A stretch of DNA of 45,266 nucleotides from Bacteroidales bacterium (lineage in GTDB: Bacteria > Bacteroidota > Bacteroidia > Bacteroidales > Muribaculaceae): positions 1 through 45,266 of the forward strand of contig CAAGJW010000054.1 in NCBI GenBank assembly GCA_900770215.1, read 5' to 3'. Below are positions 1-7,948 of this stretch, one piece after another. Every line of letters begins with the position of its first letter. Position 1 is the first letter of the stretch. The notes below the pieces were generated by a model. It was not told where the DNA came from and did no database searches. It saw nothing but the letters and a program-made list of their open reading frames with translations. The translations under genes and the position numbers were made by a program.

Positions 1-77
1 ATGCCTTTGACGCCCATGCGCAGGTCGGTGGGACGCTGCGCCATCACAAACCGGTTGTTCTCGTTCAAATTAAACAT
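1..77 (-). CDS. tnpB: IS66 family accessory protein TnpB, partial (5' end only)
   Basis: Reading leftward from the ATG at 75-77, the first 25 codons give MFNLNENNRFVMAQRPTDLR followed by MGVKG. This is the conserved N-terminus of the IS66 TnpB (Orf2) protein, with its NRF and PTDxRxGV signature. The gene runs off the left edge, so its integrity cannot be judged. In IS66 elements TnpB accompanies TnpA and the large TnpC transposase and is needed for transposition. Here only about 50 bases separate its start from the end of the neighbouring phosphodiesterase gene, so no tnpA is present upstream. The element may lack tnpA or may be a fragment. Confidence 0.75.
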   Translation of the reverse strand, partial: MFNLNENNRFVMAQRPTDLRMGVKG

Positions 78-128
78 AGCTTTTTTGACTGCAAAGCTCG
101 CAATCAAAAAATACTCCAAAAAGACGGC

Positions 129-1343
129 TCATTTCGGATGGTTACGCATGTCGGCCACCTCGTCGAGGTTGCCGTCGTTGGGACTGGGCGTGATGCCCAG
201 CAGGTGGCACAGCAAGGGGTAGACGTCGACGTTGGCAAAACGCGAGGGCTTGGTGTAGCCCACCTTGAAGTCGGGGCCCATGGCGCGGAAGCCCACCTGC
301 ATGTCGCTGGCCGTGTTGTCGTAGCCGTGGCTGCCGCCCTGCTTGTGGGCGGGATAGTGCTTGTCGGTGTAGAGCCAGCCCACATCGGGTATCACCACCA
401 CGTCGCCTATGGCAGGATTGGTGCCGAAGTGCAGATAGGCCGGCACATCCTGGCGCTTGAAGGCGCGGATGTGGTCGACATGCTTGAGCGCCAGCAGCAC
501 CGAGTCGGCATAGTCGGTGCGGTTCACATAGATGAAACCAGGCAGGTCGCCCTCTACAGCCTTCACCCAGGCAGGCTTGAGATACTGCATCACGGGCACC
601 AGGCGGTCGCTGTCGATCCAGGTCATGCCATGGTCGCCGGTGACGATGAGGTTGACCTGGCCGGCACAGGGGGAGGCCTGAATGCGGGCCCACAGTCGCG
701 ACAGCAGCGTGTCGAGCTGCTGCACGGCCAGGCGCGTGGGGCGGCTCACGGGGCCATAGACGTGGCCACTGTGGTCGGGCTCCTCAAAGTAGCACATCAC
801 CAGGCGCGGGCGCTGGGCGGCAGGCAACGAGAGCAGACGCACCACCTCGTCGACCCGCTGGGCAGGAGTGAGCAGGGGCTTGCGCATGTAGTCGTGCCAG
901 TAGGTGGCATGCTCGCCCTTGATGGCCACGTCGCTGCCCACCCAGTAGACGGTGGCCGTGGCCAGGCCCTGGCGCTTGGCCGTGAGCCACACGGGGTCGC
1001 CCCCGTAGTAGAGGGGATTGGTGCGCTCCACGCTGTCGGTGAGCGCATAGCGGCGCCCGGTCGCGGGCGACAAGAAGCTATTGGCCACAATGCCGTGGTG
1101 GTCGGGATAGAGCCCTGTGGCCAGGGTGTAGTGGTTGGGGAAGGTCTTGCTGGGAAATGAGGGGCTCATCACCGCCTTCACACCGCGGGCGGCCATCGCG
1201 TTGAGAAACGGGGTGTCGAAAGCCTCGCAATAGTCCCAGCGAAAGCCGTCGAGCGACACAATCACGGTGTAGCGCGGCGTGCCGGCCGCCCACGTTGCCA
1301 GGGCGGCGGCCGCGACAAGAACGAGGAGTGAAAATCTTTTCAT
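129..1343 (-). CDS. Secreted nucleotide pyrophosphatase/phosphodiesterase (alkaline phosphatase superfamily)
   Basis: A 404-residue protein of the type I phosphodiesterase/nucleotide pyrophosphatase (ENPP) family, which cleaves phosphodiester or pyrophosphate bonds with two metal ions. A signal peptide covers about residues 1-20 (MKRFSLLVLVAAAALATWA). The family nucleophile is in SKTFPNHY (Thr67). Metal ligands appear in SLDGF (Asp32), EEPDHSGH, TGDHG and the late GGSHGYDN. All core motifs are intact. I chose the ATG at 1343 over a TTG 21 bases upstream because it begins a clean signal peptide and leaves a 17-base gap after the preceding gene's stop. It is probably co-transcribed with the PurF-like gene. 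The protein should be periplasmic or exported; the natural substrate cannot be told from sequence. Confidence 0.9.
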   Translation of the reverse strand: MKRFSLLVLVAAAALATWAAGTPRYTVIVSLDGFRWDYCEAFDTPFLNAMAARGVKAVMSPSFPSKTFPNHYTLATGLYPDHHGIVANSFLSPATGRRYALTDSVERTNPLYYGGDPVWLTAKRQGLATATVYWVGSDVAIKGEHATYWHDYMRKPLLTPAQRVDEVVRLLSLPAAQRPRLVMCYFEEPDHSGHVYGPVSRPTRLAVQQLDTLLSRLWARIQASPCAGQVNLIVTGDHGMTWIDSDRLVPVMQYLKPAWVKAVEGDLPGFIYVNRTDYADSVLLALKHVDHIRAFKRQDVPAYLHFGTNPAIGDVVVIPDVGWLYTDKHYPAHKQGGSHGYDNTASDMQVGFRAMGPDFKVGYTKPSRFANVDVYPLLCHLLGITPSPNDGNLDEVADMRNHPK

Positions 1344-1360
1344 GCGATTGTAGTGTATTT

Positions 1361-2773
1361 TCAAAAATGACTAGAGCCATCGAAGCAATGGGTGCACAGC
1401 TGGCACTTGGGCAGGCCTATGGCCTGCACCAAGTCGTCGACGGTGGTAAACTTGAGCGAGGTGAGCCCGAAACGCCGGGTGATGGCCTGCACCATGGCAT
1501 TGTACTGCGGAGTGCCTGCCGTGGCATAGCGGTCGAGATGCTTGCTCGGGTCGCCCTCCAGCTCGCCTATCACGCGGCGGGTGATGAGCTCCAGGTCGCT
1601 CTTCGAGTTGGTGAAGTTGATGAAGCGGCAGCCATAGATGAGCGGCGGGCACGAGATGCGCATGTGCACCTCGCGGGCACCGCAGTCGAAGAGCACGCGG
1701 GTGTTGTCGCGCAGCTGGGTGCCGCGCACGATCGAGTCGTCGCAGAAGAGGCAGCGGCGCCCCTTGAGGATGGCCTTGTTGGGGATGAGCTTCATCTTGG
1801 CCACCAGGCTGCGCTGACTCTGGTTGCTGGGCATGAAGCTGCGCGGCCACGTGGGGGTGTACTTTGACACGGCGCGCATGAAGGGCACCTTGTGCCCCTG
1901 CGCATAGCCCACCGCCATGCCGGTGCCCGAGTCGGGAATGCCGCAGGCACAGTCCACCTGGCAGTCGTCGGCAGCGCCGGCCTTGAGCCCCAGATTGTAG
2001 CGCACCTGCTCCACGTTGCGTCCCTCGTAGCACGAGGTGGGAAAGCCGTAGTATATCCACAAAAACGAGCACACCTGCATGCCCTGCTGTGGAGCCTTGA
2101 GCTGGGTCATGCCCTGCGCCGTGATTTTCACGATCTCGCCAGGGCCCAGATAGTGGGCTATCTCAAAGTCGAGGTTGGCCAGCGAGGTCGTCTCGCTCAC
2201 GGCAGCCCAGGCACCGTCGCGCTTGCCCAGCACCACCGGGGTTCTCCCCCACCGGTCGCGGGCAGCGATGATGCCCTCGGGGGTGAGCAGCAGCAGCGAG
2301 CACGAGCCCTCGATGTGGGCTTGCACATTCTCGATGCCGCTCACCCAGTCATGGCCCTCGGTGATGAGCAGGGCCACGGCCTCGGTCTGGTTGGTGCGGC
2401 CCATCGACACCTCGTTGAAGTGCTGGTTGCGCTCGAGCATGCGCTGCTCGATGGCATCGAGATTGCATATCTTGGCCACCGTGACGATGGCAAACTTGCC
2501 CAGCCGGCTGTTGAACAAGATGGGCTGAGGGTCGGTGTCGCTGATGACACCTATACCCGATGTCGCTGTAGCAAACTTGTCGAGGTCGCCCTCAAACTTA
2601 TTGCGGAAATACGCATTCTCAAGATTGTGGATAGAGCGCACAAACTGCTGCGAGTCGCCGTCGTAGGCAGCCATGCCGCCGCGGCGGGTGCCCAGGTGCG
2701 AGTGATAGTCGGTGCCATAGTACAGGTCGTTGACACACGGCTTCCTGCTCACGATTCCAAAAAAGCCTCCCAT
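1361..2773 (-). CDS. PurF-like amidophosphoribosyltransferase paralogue lacking the glutaminase cysteine
   Basis: A 470-residue protein with the overall layout of glutamine PRPP amidotransferase, which makes phosphoribosylamine in purine synthesis. The C-terminal phosphoribosyltransferase half is well kept: IPDSGTGMAVGYA (279-291), RSFMPSNQSQR (311-321) and the PRPP loop CDDSIVRGTQLRDN (344-357). The N-terminal Ntn-hydrolase half looks inactive. The protein starts MGGFFG where active enzymes have MCG, so the nucleophilic cysteine is glycine, and the NGN oxyanion region is not recognisable. This is therefore a paralogue rather than a standard purF. It is transcribed leftward from a TAACTTTG box at 2832-2839, directly after the fba terminator, and is followed 17 bases later by the phosphodiesterase gene. 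It may use free ammonia or have a different role; neither is shown. Confidence 0.85.
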   Translation of the reverse strand: MGGFFGIVSRKPCVNDLYYGTDYHSHLGTRRGGMAAYDGDSQQFVRSIHNLENAYFRNKFEGDLDKFATATSGIGVISDTDPQPILFNSRLGKFAIVTVAKICNLDAIEQRMLERNQHFNEVSMGRTNQTEAVALLITEGHDWVSGIENVQAHIEGSCSLLLLTPEGIIAARDRWGRTPVVLGKRDGAWAAVSETTSLANLDFEIAHYLGPGEIVKITAQGMTQLKAPQQGMQVCSFLWIYYGFPTSCYEGRNVEQVRYNLGLKAGAADDCQVDCACGIPDSGTGMAVGYAQGHKVPFMRAVSKYTPTWPRSFMPSNQSQRSLVAKMKLIPNKAILKGRRCLFCDDSIVRGTQLRDNTRVLFDCGAREVHMRISCPPLIYGCRFINFTNSKSDLELITRRVIGELEGDPSKHLDRYATAGTPQYNAMVQAITRRFGLTSLKFTTVDDLVQAIGLPKCQLCTHCFDGSSHF

Positions 2774-2831
2774 GTTTCTTTTAAGTATTTAAAATTGAAA
2801 TAGTTGAAAAAAAGGTGTATTAATTGTACTA

Positions 2832-2839
2832 CAAAGTTA
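2832..2839 (-). promoter_or_regulatory. Candidate -7 box for the PurF-like gene
   Basis: The leftward strand reads TAACTTTG, the Bacteroidetes housekeeping -7 motif TAnnTTTG, about 60 bases before the ATG at 2773. No clear TTTG lies 19-21 bases upstream because that space is taken by the fba terminator stem. Confidence 0.5.
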
Positions 2840-2843
2840 AGGC

Positions 2844-2883
2844 AAAAAAAACTCTGCGAGAAGTATCCCGCAGAGTTTTTTTT
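2844..2883 (-). terminator. Rho-independent terminator of fba
   Basis: An 8-base perfect stem, ACTCTGCG (2851-2858) with CGCAGAGT (2869-2876), has a 10-base loop and is flanked by seven A and seven or more T. It lies about 35 bases after the fba stop on the leftward strand. The A/T flanks would extend the stem and allow it to work in both directions. Confidence 0.85.
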
Positions 2884-2911
2884 AATCTATGTGAGTGCGA
2901 TGCTAGTGCAA

Positions 2912-3916
2912 TCAGTCGACTGCCTTGCCGTCGCTGCCCAGCACGTCTTTGATCTTGTGGGTGTAGAGGTCGATCATGTACTCGCGAGCCTTGCCGCAGT
3001 ACTGACGCGGGTCGAAATACTCGGGGTGCAGGGCCAGGGTCTCACGCACACCGGCAGTGAAGGCCAGACGCGAGTCGCTGTCGATGTTGATCTTGCACAC
3101 AGCGCTCTTGGCAGCCTTGCGCAGCTGATCCTCGGGAATACCCACAGCGTTGGGCAGCTTGCCCCCGTACTTGTTGATGATGTCGACATACTCCTGTGGC
3201 ACCGACGACGAGCCGTGGAGCACAATGGGGAAGCCAGGCAGCTTCACCATGATGGCATCGAGCACGTCAAATGCCAGTGGCGGAGGAATCAAGCGGCCAG
3301 TCTTGGGGTCGCGGGTGCACTGCTCGGGCTTGAACTTATAGGCGCCATGGCTGGTACCAATGGAGATAGCCAGCGAGTCGACACCGGTCTTGGTAGTGAA
3401 GTCGATCACCTCCTCGGGACGGGTGTAGTGCGACTCCTCGCTTGCCACCTCATCCTCAACGCCGGCCAGCACGCCAAGCTCGCCCTCGACAGTGACATCA
3501 AACTGGTGGGCATATTCCACCACCTTCTTGGTCAGAGCCACATTCTCGTCATAAGGAAGAGAGCTGCCATCGATCATCACGCTCGAGAAACCAAAGTCGC
3601 AGCAGCTCTTGCACAGCTCGAAGCTGTCGCCGTGGTCGAGGTGAAGCACGATTTGCGGGTGCTCCCAGCCCAGCTCCTTGGCAAACTCCACAGCACCCTG
3701 TGCCATGTAGCGCAGCAGCGTCTGGTTGGCATACTTGCGAGCGCCCTTCGACACCTGCAGAATCACAGGCGACTTGGTGCTGGCTGCAGCTGTGATGATA
3801 GCTTGCAGCTGCTCCATGTTGTTGAAATTGAAGGCGGGGATTGCATAACCGCCATTGATGGCTTTCTTGAACATCTCGCGCGTGTTCACGAGACCTAATT
3901 CCTTGTAACTTACCAT
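2912..3916 (-). CDS. fbaA: Class II fructose-1,6-bisphosphate aldolase
   Basis: A 334-residue cytosolic glycolytic and gluconeogenic enzyme that reversibly splits fructose 1,6-bisphosphate into glyceraldehyde 3-phosphate and dihydroxyacetone phosphate using zinc. Diagnostic motifs are AIPAFNFNNMEQ near the start, HLDHGDS (92-98; zinc/catalytic region with Asp94), VEGELG, GTSHGAYKF with a zinc-ligand histidine, and VLHGSSSVP with the third. Length and motif order fit a complete enzyme. The ATG at 3914-3916 is the only sensible start. It is monocistronic: its own promoter candidate lies at 3998-4005 and a strong terminator follows. The gene diverges from the sensor kinase gene across a 357-base spacer. 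Confidence 0.97.
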   Translation of the reverse strand: MVSYKELGLVNTREMFKKAINGGYAIPAFNFNNMEQLQAIITAAASTKSPVILQVSKGARKYANQTLLRYMAQGAVEFAKELGWEHPQIVLHLDHGDSFELCKSCCDFGFSSVMIDGSSLPYDENVALTKKVVEYAHQFDVTVEGELGVLAGVEDEVASEESHYTRPEEVIDFTTKTGVDSLAISIGTSHGAYKFKPEQCTRDPKTGRLIPPPLAFDVLDAIMVKLPGFPIVLHGSSSVPQEYVDIINKYGGKLPNAVGIPEDQLRKAAKSAVCKINIDSDSRLAFTAGVRETLALHPEYFDPRQYCGKAREYMIDLYTHKIKDVLGSDGKAVD

Positions 3917-3997
3917 TTTGAAAATTATTTAAAAATAATGTTATACTTCTAATTATCGCTCAGGGTCAACTTCTATCGACCTCTTTTATTTCGACCG

Positions 3998-4005
3998 CAA
4001 AATTA
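3998..4005 (-). promoter_or_regulatory. Candidate -7 box for fba
   Basis: The leftward strand reads TAATTTTG, matching TAnnTTTG, with TTG at 4028-4030 about 22 bases upstream. This puts a start site about 75-80 bases before the fba ATG. Confidence 0.5.
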
Positions 4006-4090
4006 ACAATAAATCTGAAATTTAACACAAGCATAATGATAAAAAATATAAAAATAAAATGGCAATTTTTGTAAATTAAAAAGCCAAATA

Positions 4091-4122
4091 TTTGTCCACT
4101 TGTCGATTTTTCCATAACTTTA
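4091..4122 (+). promoter_or_regulatory. Bacteroidetes-type promoter of the hybrid two-component gene
   Basis: TTTG at 4091-4094 and TAACTTTA at 4115-4122 are separated by 20 bases. This fits the TTTG-N19-21-TAnnTTTG consensus except for the last base. A start near 4128 would leave a leader of about 145 bases. Confidence 0.55.
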
Positions 4123-4273
4123 GCACATAATTCAAGTGGAGAGGAAATCTCGACCTCTCGCAAAGCAAGCCTCAAGAGTGGGCTGGTGACCTATGACCCC
4201 GGCACCTCTTACACCTATTTATATAAACTAACAACAACAGCAAAACTGAAATACTCGGCATAACTTTGAAATT

Positions 4274-7102
4274 ATGAATGTCAATCTGTCACACCGCCGT
4301 TCTCCACGCCGCTCAGCAGGGCTGCTCATGCTCCTCGCCATGGCCATATTGTGCACCGCAACAGCAGCGCAACCAGACATCGAGAGCCTTTATGACACCT
4401 ACACGCGCTCGAGCGGCACCGCCCGCGTCGAGACGCAGAAAAAGCTGGTAAAGCTGCTGGCCGACGAGGAATATATCGACCCCGACTACCCCAAGAGCAA
4501 GCAACAAGAGACCGTGATGTGCTATGGCATGGCCGAGTATTACAACGCAGCCAACGACTACAACAAGACCAAGGCCATGGCCCAGAAAGCCCTGAAGCTG
4601 CTGGACAAGCAGAAAAACAGCATTGCCAGCGACATCTACGGGTTGCTGGGCATCGCCGAGCACCGCCAGGGCAACTTTGCCGCATCGATAGAAAACTTTG
4701 AGAAGGCCTATCGCATCGACCTTGCCATCAACGACAAAGAGCGTCTGAGCAGCGACCTCAACAACCTGGCCGGGGTGTACCTGGCCAGCAACGACCCGCA
4801 ATCGGCCAAGTACCACATATTGAAAGGCATCGACGTGGAGCGACACATAGGCCGCAGCGACAAGCTGGCCATAAGGCTTGGCATGGCATCGGAGATTTTC
4901 ATCAAGCTGCACGACAGCAAGCAGGCGCTCAAGTATGCCCAAGAGGCCTATCGCCTTGACCAGAGCGGCGGCCGGCCAGGCAAGGCAGCCGTGAGACTGG
5001 TGCAGATGGCTGCCGTTTACATAGAGACCCGCAACTACGCGCAAGCCCGGCAAGCGCTCAAGAGTGCAATCCCACAGCTCGAGAAAGACAAAAACACCAA
5101 CTCGCTCTCGATAGCCTACGCCCAAATGGGCGACATCGCCCTCTATCACGGCAACAACACCCAAGCCGCGCAATACTACAACCAGTCGCTCGACATGTGC
5201 CGCACAACGGGCAACCGCTATATCGAGGACCGTGCCGAACGCGGCCTGTGGAAGGCCCTGCGCGAGAGCGACCCAAAGGCTGCCCTCGCCCACCTGGAGC
5301 GGCACAGCGTGCTGGCCGACTCGATGTACCACAAGGAGCTGGCCCAGCAACTGAGCAACTTCCAGGTCAAGTACCAAATGGCCGAGCTTGAGCACAGAAA
5401 CAAAGAGATGAAGCACCGCAGCAACGTCACCCTCTTCATCTTCATCCTCGTGGCCCTGCTGCTCGTGACTGGCATCGGGGCCATGACATTTGCCCTCAAG
5501 CAGAAGTCAAAGGCCCATGCCATGGTCAAGAGACTGGAAGAAATGCGCACCAATTTCTTCACCAACATCACCCACGAGTTTCGCACGCCGCTCACCGTGA
5601 TACTGGGAGCCACCTCGCGCCTGCAACGCGGCAAGCTGGCAGCCGGCGAGGATCCAGCCACCCTCTATGCCATGATCACGCGGCAGGGGCGCAGCCTGCT
5701 CACACTCATCAACCAGCTGCTCGACATCGCCAAGGTGAAATCGTCGATAGGCGACCCCGACTGGTGCCGCGGCAACATTGTGTCCTTTGTGCGCATGCTC
5801 GTAGCCACCCACCAGGAGTGGGCCAAGGCCAAGCACATCGACATCCAGTTTGCCTCCAAGGAGAACGACATCGAGATGGACTTTGTGCCCGACTACGTGC
5901 GCAAGGTCACAAACAACCTGTTGAGCAACGCCCTCAAGTACACGCCCAAGCACGGCAATATCTATGTAACCATGACCCGCAGCGGCAGCGATCTCAAGGT
6001 GCGCGTGGCCGACACTGGGCGCGGCATCGCCCCCGAAGAGCTACCCCACATCTTCGATGCCTTCTACCAAGGTGCCAACAGCTCGGAGCACATAGGTACC
6101 GGCGTGGGCCTGGCACTGGTGAAGCAAATCGTGACCAGCATGCACGGCGAGATCGAGGTGTCGAGCCAGTTGGGCCGCGGCACCATCTTCACCATCCTGC
6201 AGCCCCTCAGGCAAGCCGGCCACAAGAGGCTGCAGGCGCTCGACGCCACGGCAAGTCTTCCAGCCGAACAGGACCGTCCCTTGCTCGACGAGAGCGGCAT
6301 CGCCTTGCCACAAGGTCTGGCCAATGCCGACGACAACACCCGCACCGCTCCCCTGGTGCTCATCGTCGAGGACGACCGCGACGTGGCCTACTACATAGGA
6401 GCCCAACTGCAGCAACGCTACAGCCTGCGCTATGCAAGCGACGGCAACGAGGGACTGGCACTGGCCCGGGAGCTCATGCCCGACCTCATCATCACCGACT
6501 TGATGATGCACGGCTGCGACGGCTTCGAGCTGTGCCAGAAGCTGCACGAGAGCGAGGCGCTCAACCACATTCCCATCATCATACTCACAGCCAAGACTGC
6601 CGACGAGGACCGCATACGCGGCATCAGCGCCGGGGCCGACTACTACATGACCAAGCCCTTCAACAGCGAGGAGCTTGCAGTGCGCGTCGACCACCTCATC
6701 GAGCAACGCCGCCTGCTGCGCAAGAAGTACTCACAAGCCATGATACAGGACAAGGCCGACGACGTGCAGCTCTCAAAATACGACCGCGACTTCATCAACA
6801 AGCTGGCCGACCTCGTGCACGCCCAGATGCCCGAGGGCAACGTCGATGTCGAGACCATCGCCTCGCGCCTGTGCATGAGCACCAAGCAGCTGCGCAGCAA
6901 GGTGATGGCCATCACAGGCCAGAACCCCAACGCCTACATCCTGCAACTGCGCATGAACAAGGCTCGCCGCCTGCTTGCAAGCACGCACGACCCCATAGGC
7001 GACATTGCCATGCAGTGCGGCTTCGACGACAGCGCCTATTTCTCGCGCGTGTTTAAGCAGATGTTCAAAACCACACCGTCGCAATTCAGAAAAACACAAT
7101 AA
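4274..7102 (+). CDS. Hybrid two-component system protein: TPR sensor, histidine kinase, receiver, AraC-type DNA-binding domain
   Basis: A 942-residue one-protein signalling system. A signal peptide ends near ATAAQ (about residue 33). A tetratricopeptide-repeat sensor follows to about residue 370, and a single membrane span lies around 386-408 (VTLFIFILVALLLVTGIGA). The kinase has the HisKA box NITHEFRTPLT with phosphoacceptor His434, then N, G1 and G2 boxes (NNLLSNALKYTP, DTGRGIAPEE, GTGVGLALVKQ). The receiver has acidic Asp700/701, phosphoacceptor Asp742 and Lys794. The C-terminus is an AraC helix-turn-helix with two helices (VETIASRLCMSTKQL; IGDIAMQCGFDDSAYFSRVF). All catalytic residues are present. 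Typical Bacteroides relatives sense oligosaccharides with beta-propellers; this one carries TPRs, so the ligand is unclear. The downstream secreted-protein block may be its target, by position only. Confidence 0.95.
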   Translation: MNVNLSHRRSPRRSAGLLMLLAMAILCTATAAQPDIESLYDTYTRSSGTARVETQKKLVKLLADEEYIDPDYPKSKQQETVMCYGMAEYYNAANDYNKTKAMAQKALKLLDKQKNSIASDIYGLLGIAEHRQGNFAASIENFEKAYRIDLAINDKERLSSDLNNLAGVYLASNDPQSAKYHILKGIDVERHIGRSDKLAIRLGMASEIFIKLHDSKQALKYAQEAYRLDQSGGRPGKAAVRLVQMAAVYIETRNYAQARQALKSAIPQLEKDKNTNSLSIAYAQMGDIALYHGNNTQAAQYYNQSLDMCRTTGNRYIEDRAERGLWKALRESDPKAALAHLERHSVLADSMYHKELAQQLSNFQVKYQMAELEHRNKEMKHRSNVTLFIFILVALLLVTGIGAMTFALKQKSKAHAMVKRLEEMRTNFFTNITHEFRTPLTVILGATSRLQRGKLAAGEDPATLYAMITRQGRSLLTLINQLLDIAKVKSSIGDPDWCRGNIVSFVRMLVATHQEWAKAKHIDIQFASKENDIEMDFVPDYVRKVTNNLLSNALKYTPKHGNIYVTMTRSGSDLKVRVADTGRGIAPEELPHIFDAFYQGANSSEHIGTGVGLALVKQIVTSMHGEIEVSSQLGRGTIFTILQPLRQAGHKRLQALDATASLPAEQDRPLLDESGIALPQGLANADDNTRTAPLVLIVEDDRDVAYYIGAQLQQRYSLRYASDGNEGLALARELMPDLIITDLMMHGCDGFELCQKLHESEALNHIPIIILTAKTADEDRIRGISAGADYYMTKPFNSEELAVRVDHLIEQRRLLRKKYSQAMIQDKADDVQLSKYDRDFINKLADLVHAQMPEGNVDVETIASRLCMSTKQLRSKVMAITGQNPNAYILQLRMNKARRLLASTHDPIGDIAMQCGFDDSAYFSRVFKQMFKTTPSQFRKTQ

Positions 7103-7134
7103 TCAGTGCACAAAGTCGCATAAATCCTAAAAGA

Positions 7135-7150
7135 GGGCACTTTTCTCCTA
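7135..7150 (+). repeat. 16-base motif, copy 1
   Basis: GGGCACTTTTCTCCTA, matching the copy at 7513-7528 at 15 of 16 positions in the same orientation. Confidence 0.6.
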
Positions 7151-7171
7151 ACTGCAAGGTCGTGCTCTCTT

Positions 7172-7358
7172 TAACTTTGCATTGCAAAACATCAGGAAAT
7201 AGTAATTCTTCAAAAAACAGGACTTTTAGCACAGATTGTCTAATACCCCAAAAACGGTTTTTAAGTAGAAAATTGAGTAGTAAGTTTGAATTTTTAGATT
7301 TAACTTGAATAAGGGTTAATGAAAGAGAGAAATCTCGTCGCGACCGACGAGATTTTTC
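7172..7358 (+). ncRNA. Possible small RNA or untranslated transcript
   Basis: A TAACTTTG -7-like box (7172-7179) is followed about 180 bases later by a strong hairpin terminator (7330-7358), with no open frame of note between. This would fit a noncoding transcript of about 170 bases starting near 7186. There is no clear -33 element. The terminator may instead simply end the sensor-kinase transcript. Low confidence. Confidence 0.25.
7330..7358 (+). terminator. Rho-independent terminator
   Basis: An 11-base perfect stem, AAATCTCGTCG (7330-7340) and CGACGAGATTT (7345-7355), has a CGAC loop and ends in TTTTTCTTTG. It lies 228 bases after the hybrid sensor stop codon. Confidence 0.85.
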
Positions 7359-7512
7359 TTTGCATCGGCACGGCAGTGCCGCCCTACAGGCCATAGCGCC
7401 GCCATCACAGCCTGCAGCTGCCAAGTCCTGAGCATGCACGAGAGGAGAAACCGAACAGACAAGACAAGAGGACACTCAAATATTTATTTTTCAATACATT
7501 AACATATTTTTA

Positions 7513-7528
7513 GGGCACTTTTCTACTA
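7513..7528 (+). repeat. 16-base motif, copy 2
   Basis: GGGCACTTTTCTACTA, differing from copy 1 (7135-7150) at one position. Confidence 0.6.
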
Positions 7529-7650
7529 TCAGCACATGACATAAAGTAACATAATCAATAACGCTTTGTAAAAAAAATCCTAACCACGAGGATGGCTGCC
7601 AGGCTAAATTTGCAACACAAGAAATGCAACCCCACACACTTTTGGGTTTT

Positions 7651-7854
7651 ATGAATGATCGTATAGAAAAACCATCGCAGCCAGGCCCCGTCGCCCGCAA
7701 GGAGGCGACGGGAGCATTTGAGCAAATCGAAAGCGCAATCACCGACAACATCGCCCATAACTGCGCCAGCACCCAAGTACGCCCCAAGGAGCACACGCTC
7801 AAGGGCCAGCTGCGCCTGTGGCGACGCCAGCTGCGGCGTCATTTCAAGAAATAA
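7651..7854 (+). CDS. Possible small basic protein, unknown
   Basis: A 67-residue frame starting at ATG 7651 (MNDRIEKPSQPG) and ending with a strongly basic tail (LRLWRRQLRRHFKK). No family was recognised and no signal peptide or membrane span is visible. Codon choice in its second half (AAC, GAC, AAG, CGC, CTG, CTC) matches the surrounding genes, which is the main reason to list it. Against it, the frame is short, the spacer is otherwise AT-rich, and longer antisense frames overlap it. It ends 94 bases before the LRR-dockerin gene and could be co-transcribed with it. Confidence 0.4.
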   Translation: MNDRIEKPSQPGPVARKEATGAFEQIESAITDNIAHNCASTQVRPKEHTLKGQLRLWRRQLRRHFKK

Positions 7855-7948
7855 ACCCGCACCACACAACGCAACTCATCCAACAACAGGGGAACAAACT
7901 AAACAACACATATATACAACCAATAACAATCAGTTAACCACAATCAGT

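Larger units (their letters stand above)
3917..4273. other. Divergent intergenic region between fba and the hybrid sensor kinase
   Basis: An AT-rich spacer holding the leftward fba promoter candidate and the rightward promoter at 4091-4122. The rightward transcript would have a leader of about 145 bases containing a small dyad, GAGAGG and CCTCTC, near 4139-4160. No further gene was recognised here. Confidence 0.6.
7103..7650. other. 548-base intergenic region with a repeated motif and a terminator
   Basis: It contains two copies of GGGCACTTTTCTnCTA (7135-7150 and 7513-7528), an isolated TAACTTTG box at 7172-7179, a hairpin terminator at 7330-7358, and a GC-rich stretch at 7360-7470 with a small CGGCA/TGCCG dyad. 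No protein gene with convincing codon use was found in it. Confidence 0.6.

Noticed and set aside
2804..3898. Long rightward open frame over fba
   Set aside because: It is the complement of the well-conserved aldolase gene, with a His/Val/Leu-rich nonsense-like product.
7555..7869. Leftward 104-codon frame in the spacer before the LRR gene
   Set aside because: Overlaps the rightward small frame 7651-7854, which has the more native codon choice; no signal or domain is convincing.
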